Shown here piece after piece: positions 9,404 to 21,114 of a DNA stretch of 64,000 bases. The position numbers were made by a program, and so were the translations under genes. Numbering within the stretch: the stretch's first letter is position 1; each line of letters begins with the position of its first letter. This DNA comes from Caulobacteraceae bacterium (GTDB lineage Bacteria > Pseudomonadota > Alphaproteobacteria > Caulobacterales > Aquidulcibacteraceae), in assembly GCA_016703335.1 (NCBI GenBank), contig JADJCG010000013.1:98173-162172 (forward strand), in the 5' to 3' direction. The notes beneath the pieces are model-generated. The model saw nothing but the letters and a program-made list of their open reading frames with translations, was not told the origin of the DNA and did not search any database.

Positions 9404-11265
9404 ATGCGACTGCAAGCCAGATTTATCCAATTGCCACTGAAGTACGATGCTGAGCGCCTCGCAAAGGAAGTGCTCGCGTTCAGCGAAGATTGCTGGCTGC
9501 CGCACCCGCAGCGTTTCGAAGGCAACGACTTTCTGCCCCTCATCTCCGTCAACGGTGAAGCCGCGAACGAATCCTTCACCGGTCAAATGGCGCCGACCGA
9601 GTATCTGAAAAAATGTCCGCACCTGATCGAAGTGCTCGCCAGCTTCGGCGCATCGCTCGGCCGCACGCGGCTGATGCGTCTTTCCGGCGGCGCTGAAGTC
9701 ACGCCACACGTCGATATCCACTATTACTGGCGCGACCGCATGCGCATCCACGTACCGATCGTGACGCAGCCCACGGTCACGTTCCAATGCGGCGGTCTCA
9801 CCGTGAACATGGCCGAAGGCGAGTGCTGGATCTTCGATACGTTTTCGCGCCACCGCGTCGTCAACGATGCCGAGAAGAAGCGCATCCATCTCGTCGCTGA
9901 CACGGTCGGCGGGGAGGGCTTCTTTACGCTCGCCGCAGGTGGCCGTTTGCCTGAGCAGCAACAACCCAACTGGCAGCCCCGAGCCTTTGAACCAACGGGG
10001 GCAACCATCGATCAGCTCGAGTACGAGCGCGAAAACATGCCGGTGGTGATGACGCCGTGGGAAATCCAAAACCACGTCGACTTCCTGTTCCGCGAAGCGC
10101 AGCAGAACCATCCGCAATTTCCGCACGTCGCGCACGCAGCCTCGCACTTCACGCATATCTGGCGCGCGTTGTGGTCCACCTACGGCGAATCCAAAGAAGG
10201 CTGGCCACGCTATCGCAAGGCACTCGATCAGTTCTTTGGTCAAATCCGGGCCGCCCGCGCCAACGAGATAAAACTGCGCAACGGTTCGGACTTGTTCGCG
10301 ACGCTAACCGCTTTGGTCATCGCGCCAGCGCTCTCGGATCAGCGCAACGATACATCAGGCGAAACGCGTCCCGATGTTGCGCCTCAGCTTGCCGCTGCGC
10401 CTAACATCAACACCGGCGCCGCCGATCCACGCTTTGATCGGCCGATCTTCGTCGTCAATCCGCCGCGCTCGGGATCATCGCTTCTGTTCGAGACGCTGGC
10501 GCAGGCGCCGAACATCTACACTGTCGGCGGCGAGAGCCACGGCGTCATCGAAGGCATACGCGGCCTTGGCATCGCCGCCTCGGACTTCAATTCGAACGAA
10601 CTCGACGCGCGTCACGCGCGCCCGGAAGTCGCGGCGATGTTGCGCGAGCGGTTCAGTCAACAGCTACGCGATCGCGACGGAGCGCCAGCGCCTGCGGGTC
10701 GCGTTCGCATTCTCGAAAAGACCCCGAAGAATGCGCTGCGCATTCCGTTCTTGGCGAAAGTCTTCCCGGAGGCGCGGTTCGTCTATCTTTACCGTGATCC
10801 ACGCCAAGTTCTGTCGTCGATGATGGAGGGTTGGGAATCCGGTCGATTCGTCATGTATCGCGATCTACCCGGGTGGACTGGTGAGCGCCCTTGGTCGTTT
10901 TTGCTGACGCCAGGTTGGCGCGACCTCGACGGCAAGCCGCTCAATCAGATCGTTGCTTCACAATGGGCAAGCTCAACCACGATCATGCTTGATGCTCTGG
11001 ATGCGCTGCCCAAAGAGCGCTGGGTGAGTGCGCGTTACGATGCGTTGCTCGCGGACCCAAACGCGGAGATCGCACGGCTGTGTGCGGCGAACGAACTTGA
11101 ATGGGATCGTCATCTTGAGGAAAAGTTGCCGCTCGCGCGGCACACAGTTTCAATCCCGATAATAACAAATGGCGCGCCCGCGCCGACGATATTGATGCTG
11201 TGTGGTCTTCAATCGCTGCAGTCGCTGAACGCGCTGAGCGCGCAGCGGCCCGCCAAATCCAATGA
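9404..11265 (+). CDS. Aspartyl/asparaginyl beta-hydroxylase - sulfotransferase fusion protein
   Basis: Two enzymes are joined. Residues 1-175 are an aspartyl/asparaginyl beta-hydroxylase domain (PF05118): H102 in TPHVDIHYYWRDRMRIH and H150 in FSRHRVVND are the expected Fe(II) ligands, R160 the 2-oxoglutarate contact. Residues about 340-600 are a sulfotransferase: NPPRSGSSLLFETL (352-365) is the PAPS 5'-phosphosulfate loop, and YLYRDPRQVLSSMMEGW the 3'-phosphate site. The frame changes near 11157; the true end is DNNKWRARADDIDAVW to a stop at 11263-11265, overlapping the next start as ATGA. No signal peptide, so cytoplasmic. It may hydroxylate and then sulfate the same substrate. Confidence 0.85.
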
Positions 11266-13256
11266 GCACAGCTCCAGTCATGCTCCAGGAAGCGATGCGC
11301 TCCATGCGCACCGATCCTGCGCGCGCGGCTGCGTTTTGCAAGGCGCTGCTGCAAAGCGATCCTGACAATGGCGACGCGAAACTGCTGCTGAGCGAAGCTC
11401 TGCGCCTTGGCGGCGATTTCGCCGGCGCACGCGCTATCGTTGCGCCGCTCGCCGCCGCGCATCCGCAATGGTTTGGTGCGCAGCGCCAATTGGGCGTCAT
11501 CCTTGCCGACATGCGAGAGCCAGTCGCTGCATCGGCCGCTTTCGCGACCGCGGCTGCAAGTACGCCGGTGCATCCGACGATTTGGCGTGACCTTGCGCTG
11601 CAATTGGCCCTGGCCGGCGATGAACAGGGCGCACGCGATGCTCGAACCCGCCACGCGGATTTACCACTCGCCGAGCCCACGTTAGGTCGCGCCGCCGCGA
11701 AGCTCCGCGCCAATGACCTCGCTGGCGGCGAAGAGATTTTGCAGGCGTATCTCAAAGAGTATTCCGAAGATGTCGCCGCGCTGAACTTGCTCGCCGAAGC
11801 ACAGGCGCGCGCCGATCGCCCCGACGAAGCCGAAGCAACGCTGCGCCGTTGCATCGCACTCGCGCCAAAATACCGGCGCGCACGCCATGCGTTGACGCAA
11901 TTGCTGTTAGGTCTTTCACGCCTGGACGATGCGCTCATCGAGGCGCGTCAGTTGCTCGCGCTAGACCCGCAATCGGGCGGCGCGAAGCGCTTGTTAGCCG
12001 CCATCTACATGGCGATGAGCGCTTACGATCGCGCTCTCGAAATTTACGAGCCGTTGCTTGTGTCCGACGCCAATCGCGCGGGAACGTGGATGAGCTATGG
12101 CCATGCGCTGAAAACGCTTAACCGCACGCGAGAGGGGATTGCGGCTTATCGGCAAGCCATCGAACTAGCGCCGCAATTGGGCGAGGCGTATTGGAGTCTG
12201 GCGAACCTGAAGACCGTGACGTTCAGCGAAGCCGACATGGCGCAGATGAAGGCGCAAGCGGCTCGCGCCGACATCGGTGCGGAAGATAAGGTCAATTTCC
12301 TGTTCGCGCTGGGCAAGGCCGCCGAGGATCGCCGCGAAACCGAGGCCGCTTTCGCCTATTACAGCGAAGGCGCGGCGCTGCATCTCTCGGTGTCGAACTA
12401 CACTGCGGGGCGGCTCGATCAGATCATTGCGCGCAGTCAAGCCGTGTTCACGCACGAGTTCTTCGCGGCGCGGAAAGGCGCCGGTGCGGTCCCGCAAGAT
12501 CCGATTTTTATCGTCGGTCTGCCGCGCGCGGGCTCCACGCTGCTCGAACAAATACTGGCCTCGCATTCGATGGTGGAGGGCACGGCCGAACTCACCGATA
12601 TGCACCTAGTTGCACAAAGCCTACTGACGCCCTTTGAAGCACGCGGCGGACGCAGCTTCGTGGACGTGATCGGCGATCTCAGCCCAGATCAGCTTCGAGA
12701 ATTAGGCGAGACTTATCTGCGCACGACCAAAGTGCATCGTGTCCTCGGTCGTCCGTTCTTCATCAACAAAATGCCGAACGACTTCGTTCACACCGGCCTC
12801 ATTCACCTCACCTTGCCGAACGCCAAGATCATCGACGCGCGTCGTCACCCGATGGCGTGCGGATGGTCCTGTTTCAAACAGCATTTCGCACGCGGCCAGT
12901 TGTTCACCTACGATCTGGGCGAACTCGGCCGCTACTACGCGAACTACGTTCGCTTGATGGCACATTATGATGAGGCGCTGCCCGGCCGCGTTCATCGCGT
13001 CATTCACGAAGAGCTAGTCTTTGACCCGGAAACGCACATTCGCGCCTTGCTCGATTATTGCGGTTTGCCCTTCGAAGAGCAGTGCCTGAATCCGCACGAG
13101 AACGAGCGTGCTGTGAAGACGGCCAGTTCAGAGCAAGTGCGCCAGCCCATCAGCGCCAAGGGACTCAACAATTGGCGCCCGTATGAACCGCACCTCAGCG
13201 CGCTCGCGGAAGCCCTCGGCCCAGTGCTCACCGCATATCCGGACCCGCCAAAGTGA
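11262..13256 (+). CDS. TPR-repeat sulfotransferase, 664 residues
   Basis: Residues 1 to about 340 are tetratricopeptide repeats (for example PDEAEATLRRCIALAPKYRR and ALEIYEPLLVSDANRAGTWM). From about 410 a sulfotransferase domain follows with FIVGLPRAGSTLLEQILASH near residue 420 (PAPS loop) and DARRHPMACGWSCFKQHF near 525. TPRs probably hold a protein or peptide substrate or partner. The start overlaps the stop of the hydroxylase-sulfotransferase gene (ATGA) and the stop overlaps the next GTG start (GTGA), so the three genes are translationally coupled. The frame is intact. Confidence 0.9.
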   Translation: MSTAPVMLQEAMRSMRTDPARAAAFCKALLQSDPDNGDAKLLLSEALRLGGDFAGARAIVAPLAAAHPQWFGAQRQLGVILADMREPVAASAAFATAAASTPVHPTIWRDLALQLALAGDEQGARDARTRHADLPLAEPTLGRAAAKLRANDLAGGEEILQAYLKEYSEDVAALNLLAEAQARADRPDEAEATLRRCIALAPKYRRARHALTQLLLGLSRLDDALIEARQLLALDPQSGGAKRLLAAIYMAMSAYDRALEIYEPLLVSDANRAGTWMSYGHALKTLNRTREGIAAYRQAIELAPQLGEAYWSLANLKTVTFSEADMAQMKAQAARADIGAEDKVNFLFALGKAAEDRRETEAAFAYYSEGAALHLSVSNYTAGRLDQIIARSQAVFTHEFFAARKGAGAVPQDPIFIVGLPRAGSTLLEQILASHSMVEGTAELTDMHLVAQSLLTPFEARGGRSFVDVIGDLSPDQLRELGETYLRTTKVHRVLGRPFFINKMPNDFVHTGLIHLTLPNAKIIDARRHPMACGWSCFKQHFARGQLFTYDLGELGRYYANYVRLMAHYDEALPGRVHRVIHEELVFDPETHIRALLDYCGLPFEEQCLNPHENERAVKTASSEQVRQPISAKGLNNWRPYEPHLSALAEALGPVLTAYPDPPK

Positions 13257-14824
13257 GCTTGCAGGCAGCGCAAGCTGCGCTCGCGCGGCGCGACTTTCTC
13301 AGCGCCAAACGCGAAGCGGCTGGCGTGCTTCTTCAAGCTCCCAACGATCCGGCCGCGAACCAACTCTTGGGCATCGTCGCGCTTGAGCTTGGTGACCTCG
13401 CACTCGCCAAGCAACATCTGCAGCGCTCCGACAAGATCGCCCCAGGTCAGCCCCACACGCTAAACGCACTCGGCGTCGCGCATCGTCGGTCCGGCGAACT
13501 CGAAGAAGCTCGCCAGCATTTCACCCGCGCCGGTGAACGCGGCTCGATCGAAGGCTGGCGCAATCTCGGCAACCTCGAAAGCAACGCCGGCAACATAGCC
13601 GCGACGGCTCGAGCGTACGAGCACGCGATCAAGCTCAGTTCGAGCGATGCCGCGTCACATGCTGGCTTGGCGCAGGCGCTTGAGCTGTCGCACCAGTCGG
13701 ATCGCGCGCGTAAGCATGCGCTGCGTGCGCTTGGGCTCGATCCGAACAACGAGATCGCGACGTTGACCCTCGCCAACCTCGACCTGCGAGATGGCGATTT
13801 CGCTGCTGCGGAGGGTCATGCTTCTTCTGTTGCGCGTGGTTCCCGTTCGCCAACGAACCAGGCGTTGGCATGGGGGGTCGTCGGCGACGTTCGTGATCGC
13901 TTGGATGATCCGAAAGAAGCATTTGCCGCATTCAGCGAGGCCAACCGTATCCTGCTGTCGCTCAATCGCCTGCATATCGAAGCGTCTGAGCTGCCGTACC
14001 ATCCCGACGGTGTGGATCGTATCAGGGCGTTTGCCGAGCGCGGGGATGTCTCAGCTTGGCGCGCGCCGCAGAACGTCGCCGAACCCGCACCGATCTTTCT
14101 CGTTGGGTTTCCGAGATCGGGCACGACGCTGCTCGAGCAGATCTTGTCTGCGCACCCTTCGCTCGTATGCATTGAAGAACGCGAGCACTTGGCGCTTTCC
14201 GCGCCAGCGGAAGCTTACGATCCCTCGCGGTTGGCCGCGCTCAGCGACGATGCGATCAATTCAATTCGTACGGAGTATTGCAGGCGCGTTCGAGCTGAGA
14301 CGGAAATCGGCAATCGCATCGTTGTCGATAAGCTGCCGCTGAACGTTATCTTTCTGTCCCTTATTCTTCGCGTGTTTCCGGAGGCGAAAATTCTCTTTGC
14401 GCTCCGCGATCCGCGCGACGTCGTTCTTTCTTGTTTCCAGCAGCGTTTCGGCATGAACGCAGCGATGGTGCAGTTTCTCGATTTGCACACGGCCGCTGCG
14501 TACTACGATAAGGTCATGGGCCTCGGCTTGCTTTGCCGGGAGCGACTTGGGCTGTCAGTTTATGAAGTCCGTTACGAAAGCGTCGTGCGCGATCTGGAGC
14601 AGGTGGCTCGCGGCGTGACTGACTTTCTTGGGCTGCCGTTTGAAAGCTCCATGCTTGAGTTTCGCGAAGCCGCTTTGAAGCGAAACATCAACACACCCTC
14701 GGCGCGGCAGGTGGTTCAACCGATCTACAATCGCGCCGTCGGCCGATGGAAGCGATACGAAGAGCAACTCGCGCCAGTGTTGCCGTTGCTTAACGCGTGG
14801 GCCGAGCGACTGGGCTACGAATAG
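13253..14824 (+). CDS. TPR-repeat sulfotransferase, 523 residues
   Basis: A GTG start overlapping the previous stop. TPR repeats fill residues 1 to about 215; the sulfotransferase domain begins near 275 with IFLVGFPRSGTTLLEQILSA (PAPS loop about 287) and has LFALRDPRDVVLSCFQQRFG near 382, where the R-D-P-R-D-V helix binds the 3'-phosphate. It is a diverged paralogue of the upstream gene with a shorter repeat domain. It ends the coupled trio; its stop abuts the stop of the convergent dioxygenase gene with no gap. Confidence 0.9.
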   Translation: MSLQAAQAALARRDFLSAKREAAGVLLQAPNDPAANQLLGIVALELGDLALAKQHLQRSDKIAPGQPHTLNALGVAHRRSGELEEARQHFTRAGERGSIEGWRNLGNLESNAGNIAATARAYEHAIKLSSSDAASHAGLAQALELSHQSDRARKHALRALGLDPNNEIATLTLANLDLRDGDFAAAEGHASSVARGSRSPTNQALAWGVVGDVRDRLDDPKEAFAAFSEANRILLSLNRLHIEASELPYHPDGVDRIRAFAERGDVSAWRAPQNVAEPAPIFLVGFPRSGTTLLEQILSAHPSLVCIEEREHLALSAPAEAYDPSRLAALSDDAINSIRTEYCRRVRAETEIGNRIVVDKLPLNVIFLSLILRVFPEAKILFALRDPRDVVLSCFQQRFGMNAAMVQFLDLHTAAAYYDKVMGLGLLCRERLGLSVYEVRYESVVRDLEQVARGVTDFLGLPFESSMLEFREAALKRNINTPSARQVVQPIYNRAVGRWKRYEEQLAPVLPLLNAWAERLGYE

Positions 14825-15769
14825 CTACGCGCGGGGCGGGCGGAAAGAAGCGTCGCGCCACGGGTATTGGCGCTCCTGAGCGCTGATTTCGGCGAAGCGC
14901 ACGTACCCGAAATACGTTGCGATCCGGCGCTCGCTGACATCGGTGATTTGGCGGCGGCCGTGCATGAAGCGCGTGTTGTCGAGAATGACGATATCGCCCG
15001 GCTGCCAGGGGATTGGTTTTTCGAGCTGATCGCTGACGGCTTTCACTTGGTCGAGAAGGGTGTCTGAAACGAGTTCGCCGTTTTCGAACGTTGGGAAGAC
15101 GCGGATGCGATTTAAGTATCGTGCGAACAGGAGGAAGTTTCCCCATGCCGGTTCGTCGCTGAACATTGGCCTGTGAAAGGCTGGGCGCACGAAGGAGCGC
15201 AGGACTTTTCCGTTCACGCGCTCGAACGTGTAGGGGCAGCTTGCTGGCGGATTGGCAAGCTTGGTGTCGTCGGGCTCTGCTGAGCCGAGCCAGCGTTCGC
15301 ACTCAACCGGGGTTGCGATCTGGCGATGGAGTAGGCTTCGCGCGGCGAATTGTTCGCGGACGGCAGGCGTTAGATTGCGGACGATTTCGATGCCGTCGCA
15401 AAGCGTGGTTTCGCCACCATTGGTCGGCGCTTCGATGCACCAGAAGAAACAGATGTCCGGCTTCCACGGTTCGCGCGAGAGTTCCGGGTGCAAGGGGAAC
15501 GCTTCGGCGCCGAGGTTTACCGTTTGGACGTTCTGATTGGCGTCAATGACTTCGCGGCCGGGGCTCTCGTTGAAGACGGAGCTTACGCAAAGGCGGCGCG
15601 TCAGGTCGCTGAAACCGCTCAAGTCCACATTGAAGCCGCGCAGCAGGATCGCGCCATGGCGTTTGTAGACGGAGACCAATTCTTCTTCTGAGAGTGTGCT
15701 GAGCGGGGCGCCCTCGCCAGCGAACGTGACGTAGGGAGTCGCGGGGGTCGGTGGGGTTAGGTTGGTCAT
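14825..15769 (-). CDS. TauD/TfdA-family Fe(II)/2-oxoglutarate dioxygenase (SyrP/CAS-like)
   Basis: A 314-residue enzyme of the clavaminate synthase-like group. The metal site is H94-x-E96 in FPLHPELSREPWKPDICFFW, with the distal histidine in NTRFMHGRRQI near residue 270 and the 2-oxoglutarate arginine just after. The glutamate in place of aspartate and the ICFFWCIEAPTNGGETTLCD segment are typical of SyrP-like hydroxylases that act on amino-acid side chains in natural products. It points towards the coupled sulfotransferases and shares their neighbourhood, so it may supply a hydroxyl for sulfation. The frame is intact. Confidence 0.88.
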   Translation of the reverse strand: MTNLTPPTPATPYVTFAGEGAPLSTLSEEELVSVYKRHGAILLRGFNVDLSGFSDLTRRLCVSSVFNESPGREVIDANQNVQTVNLGAEAFPLHPELSREPWKPDICFFWCIEAPTNGGETTLCDGIEIVRNLTPAVREQFAARSLLHRQIATPVECERWLGSAEPDDTKLANPPASCPYTFERVNGKVLRSFVRPAFHRPMFSDEPAWGNFLLFARYLNRIRVFPTFENGELVSDTLLDQVKAVSDQLEKPIPWQPGDIVILDNTRFMHGRRQITDVSERRIATYFGYVRFAEISAQERQYPWRDASFRPPRA

Positions 15770-15836
15770 AACGCTATCCGATCACCGCAGCCTACAATGC
15801 ATACCACGCGGCTTCGCGATGACGTAAGGTAGCAGG

Positions 15837-16856
15837 ATGAATCTACAGTCTCTGCTCGGCAGTCCTGACCAATACCTGCAGTCCTTCGATCAAACCGACG
15901 CGGTGTTGTTCGAGATGGATCGCGACGCCTATGCGCGTTCGATTTTTCTGGATCGGCGTATCACGGCGAAAAACATGAACTATCGCCGGACGCCCGTGCC
16001 TGAACTCCTGGCTGGCGTTGACGCTGCGCCAGAGACGGCCCCGATCAGTTACATTTTTCATATCGCGCATTGTGGCTCGACGTTGTTGGCGCGGGCGCTG
16101 GATTTGAAAGAGCAGAATTTGGTTCTGCGTGAGCCGTATATTCTCCGGCAGCTTGGTGTGGATGCGGCGAACAGTGGCGGCGCGGATTTCGAGCGTAAGG
16201 TTCGACTGGCGAGGGTTCTCCTTGGGCGGCGCTATACCCAAAGTGAGCCGGTGATCGTGAAGGCGAATGTGCCGGTGAACTTCATGATCGCTTCCTTGAT
16301 GGACCCGCAGGCGCAGCAACCGGCGATTTTTCTGCACTATGGGCTTGAGGATTATCTGCTCGCGATTCTGCGGTCGCCGATGCATCGCAACTGGGTGCAG
16401 CATGTTTCGAATGAGCTGGCGCCCGGGATCGAGAAACTGACGGGACCACGAAATGGCGCGGAAAGTGAACCGATTGCGGCGGCGCGATTGTGGCTGACGC
16501 AGATGTTGCAGTTTGAGGCGGCTTTGGCGGCGTATCCGCAGGCGCGGAGTTTGAGTGCTGAGGCGTTGTTTGAAACGCCGAAGCCGGTTCTGGCGGCGGC
16601 GTTTGAATTGTTTGGGCAGCCGCAGAGCGCGGAGACGATCGAGGCCATTGTCGCGAGCGATTTGTTCTCGCGCTACTCGAAGGACCCGCGCCATCAGTTC
16701 GACAATGCGCAGCGGATCGAGCGGCGTGAGAAGTTGAAGGTGGAATTGGCGGCGGAGCTTCAGGCGGGACGCGCATGGGTGCGCGCGCGCGCCGGCGGGT
16801 TGCGGGCTCGGCTTGCAAAGCCGCTGGTTGGCGAGGGCGCGGAGCTCCTAGCCTGA
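15837..16856 (+). CDS. Sulfotransferase-like P-loop protein, 339 residues
   Basis: An intact 339-residue protein divergent from the dioxygenase gene by 67 bases. Near residues 70-90 it has YIFHIAHCGSTLLARALDL, a variant of the sulfotransferase PAPS loop in which the usual PRSG is AHCG; similar proteins are annotated as sulfotransferase family. VIVKANVPVNFMI and the QFDNAQRIERREK end resemble no catalytic motif I can name. The 3'-phosphate motif RDPR is not evident, so activity is uncertain. It belongs by position to the hydroxylase/sulfotransferase cluster. Confidence 0.65.
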   Translation: MNLQSLLGSPDQYLQSFDQTDAVLFEMDRDAYARSIFLDRRITAKNMNYRRTPVPELLAGVDAAPETAPISYIFHIAHCGSTLLARALDLKEQNLVLREPYILRQLGVDAANSGGADFERKVRLARVLLGRRYTQSEPVIVKANVPVNFMIASLMDPQAQQPAIFLHYGLEDYLLAILRSPMHRNWVQHVSNELAPGIEKLTGPRNGAESEPIAAARLWLTQMLQFEAALAAYPQARSLSAEALFETPKPVLAAAFELFGQPQSAETIEAIVASDLFSRYSKDPRHQFDNAQRIERREKLKVELAAELQAGRAWVRARAGGLRARLAKPLVGEGAELLA

Positions 16857-17075
16857 GTTGAAAATCAGCGCGTGACGTCGCCCGGCTTTCGGTCGTGTTG
16901 GTGGTGGGGGAGGCGTTCATGCGCAGCCATAATGCGGGCATTTCGACGCCCGCCAGATAGATTGGCCTCAATCCCTCGTGTTCTCGCCTTGTCTTTAGGT
17001 TCCCGCGCCCTAGGTTGAACCTCTAGACGCGCCGGTTCTTTGTCCGCTGCGCCGTTTTCGAGAAAAGGTAAGTAT

Positions 17076-17276
17076 ATGGCGCAGCCCAAGTTCAGCGCCG
17101 GCGAACGCGTTTCCATTACGCGCGCCGTCGGCTTTTCGGCCATTTCTTCGGCCTGCCGTGTGGTTGCACCGCTGCCGCGCGACGCCGGCCCGCAGCAATA
17201 TCGCGTCCGCAGCGAGGCCGAGAGCTTCGATCGGATCATCGACGAGGCGCGCCTTGAATCGGTGATGCATGCATAA
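17076..17276 (+). CDS. Conserved small hypothetical protein, 66 residues
   Basis: Starts MAQPKFSAGERVSITRAVGF and contains GPQQYRVRSEAESFDRIIDE. The pattern (a short beta-rich KOW/SH3-like start, then QYR-x-x-S-x-x-E and a charged helix) is seen in many small alphaproteobacterial proteins of unknown role. The start region has AGAAAAGG 8 bases upstream. The last codons overlap the start of the next gene by 8 bases, so the two are coupled. Confidence 0.6.
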   Translation: MAQPKFSAGERVSITRAVGFSAISSACRVVAPLPRDAGPQQYRVRSEAESFDRIIDEARLESVMHA

Positions 17277-17514
17277 CAACGGCGGACCGCGTCCGCCGAT
17301 GGCGATGAAGATGACACTGAAATACAAAGAGACGGACGAGCATTTGCTGCGCCGCCTCGGGCAGGCGCTTGTGCTGCAGTGGGACGAGTTGCCGGACGGC
17401 TTGCAGGACGTGCTGATCGATCAAGCGTCGATGGTCGAAGACCGCGACGAGGCCGCGCATAGTGCGGCGGAGATCGAAGGCTTCATTCGCGGCGTGAACA
17501 CCAAGTCGGTTTAG
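17269..17514 (+). CDS. Conserved small hypothetical protein, 81 residues
   Basis: A helical, acidic protein with LGQALVLQWDELPDGLQDVL and IDQASMVEDRDEAAHS. Its ATG lies inside the end of the upstream gene, so translation is probably coupled; an internal ATG at 17299 is an alternative start. I recognise it as a recurrent uncharacterised alphaproteobacterial small protein, with no known function. Its stop abuts the convergent carboxymuconolactone decarboxylase-family gene. Confidence 0.55.
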   Translation: MHNNGGPRPPMAMKMTLKYKETDEHLLRRLGQALVLQWDELPDGLQDVLIDQASMVEDRDEAAHSAAEIEGFIRGVNTKSV

Positions 17515-18086
17515 CCGCGCAGATCCAAATCTGGATCGAGCGTTTGGCCTTCGTCGAGTTGGACGCCGAAGCTGTTCAGCATCATCGAGACTTGCGTGTA
17601 CTGGCCGCAGGTGAAGACGACGTCCATGCACTGCTTGTCGGTGAAATGGGCTTTGAGCGCCGACCAGGTTTCGTTGCTGACGAATTGGCGCGCGTGGAGA
17701 TCATCGCACGCGCGGATGAGCGCGGCATCGGCGGCGGACCAGTTGGCGCCGGCGCCTTTTTTGAGTGCGTCGATCTCCGCGTCAGTGATGCCGGCGCGCT
17801 TTCCGATTTCGACGTGCTGCACCCATTCATAGCCTGAGCGGCAATTGTAGCCGGTGCGGAGAATGACGATCTCGCGCTCGCGCGCGGGCAGATCGTTTTT
17901 CTTCGACAGCACGTAACTGCCCCAGCCGAGAAAACCGGTCAGCGCTTCCGGCGCGCGGGCGAGCGTACGGAAAATGTTGAGCGGCGCGCGGCCAGGGAAG
18001 GTCGCGCCGGCGAGCGCGGCGCGCTGCTCGGGGGTGAAGGTGTCGGCGTCGATAAGGGGCGCGATGCGCGGGGCGGTTAAGTGCAT
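17511..18086 (-). CDS. Carboxymuconolactone decarboxylase / AhpD-like family protein
   Basis: From MHLTAPRIAPLID (ATG 18086; an earlier start at 18110 is possible) this 191-residue all-helical protein has REREIVILRTGYNCRSGYEW then VQHVEIGKRAGIT, the core of the CMD family. The CxxC pair of true AhpD alkylhydroperoxidases is absent; one cysteine and the downstream histidine (C-x7-H) are kept, as in many CMD proteins of unknown substrate. It is a single gene, convergent with the small-protein pair. Confidence 0.85.
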   Translation of the reverse strand: MHLTAPRIAPLIDADTFTPEQRAALAGATFPGRAPLNIFRTLARAPEALTGFLGWGSYVLSKKNDLPAREREIVILRTGYNCRSGYEWVQHVEIGKRAGITDAEIDALKKGAGANWSAADAALIRACDDLHARQFVSNETWSALKAHFTDKQCMDVVFTCGQYTQVSMMLNSFGVQLDEGQTLDPDLDLRG

Positions 18087-18125
18087 TTTGTATGCTGGCG
18101 TGGCGCACACGCATTGAACACTGCC

Positions 18126-18175
18126 TTACCTCGCCCGCTAGTGGGAGAGGTCGCGCGAAGCTCAGGTGAGGGCGT
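18126..18175. repeat. Probable dispersed palindromic repeat
   Basis: The segment contains GGGAGAGGTCGCGCGAAGC and CAGGTGAGGGCG, a wording often seen in intergenic repeats of alphaproteobacteria. It lies in the gap between two genes. Only one copy is seen in the window, so the call rests on recognition alone. Confidence 0.3.
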
Positions 18176-18304
18176 GGTGCAGGATGTGACGCGCGTGTTG
18201 TACCAGAATGGGCTGCGCCGCTGTTTCTCGGACTCCGCTTGCGTCAAAGCGATCTTGGTGGTCGAACTGTGGAGGCGAAGAGCTGCAGCAAGAGGGGGGG
18301 AGCG

Positions 18305-18651
18305 TTGATTTACAGACTGCTTGGGGTCGTTGCTGTTTTGGTCGGCCTTGCCGCCGGCTGGTTTTGGGTGCTCGGGCCGCTGCGTGCGGCGCAAGCGAGG
18401 AACGGCCGAAGTTTCCTACGACTTGAGGACGTTCATGGTGACGCCATTGGCCATCATTATCGGCGTCCTTCTCATCGCCCGGGGCGAAAAGGTCGTTAGG
18501 ATCGTTCGATCTATCTGGCACGCCGACCAACGCAAAAGACTGGATCTACCGGATCGTTATGATCGCCGTTGTCGGCGGTTTGGCGTGGCTTAGCTGGACG
18601 TGGTTCAGCGGCCAAATGAGCGCGCTGGGCTATTCAGAAGTACAGAGCTGA
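18305..18651 (+). CDS. Small membrane protein (about 115 residues), frameshifted
   Basis: A TTG start after AGAGGGGGG gives LIYRLLGVVAVLVGLAAGWF; the frame then changes and continues YDLRTFMVTPLAIIIGVLLI, and again to DWIYRIVMIAVVGGLAWLSW, ending FSGQMSALGYSEVQS at 18651. Pieced together it has three membrane helices with short loops. Two single-base changes (near 18405 and 18535) are required. I recognise no family. The hydrophobic pattern in all three frames in order makes chance unlikely. Confidence 0.55.
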
Positions 18652-18795
18652 CCGCGGTGCCGGATGAGCCCTGAGATTTGCTGCGCTTCATGTTGCATAA
18701 GCGGACTCTCTTCGAGTCGAGACCGCGTTGAGCGCTTTCGATGGTGAAGCGCGCCATTGTGCAACGAAAGAGCGGTTCTTCCTCGGCGCCGTTCA

Positions 18796-21114
<2,319 letters not shown>

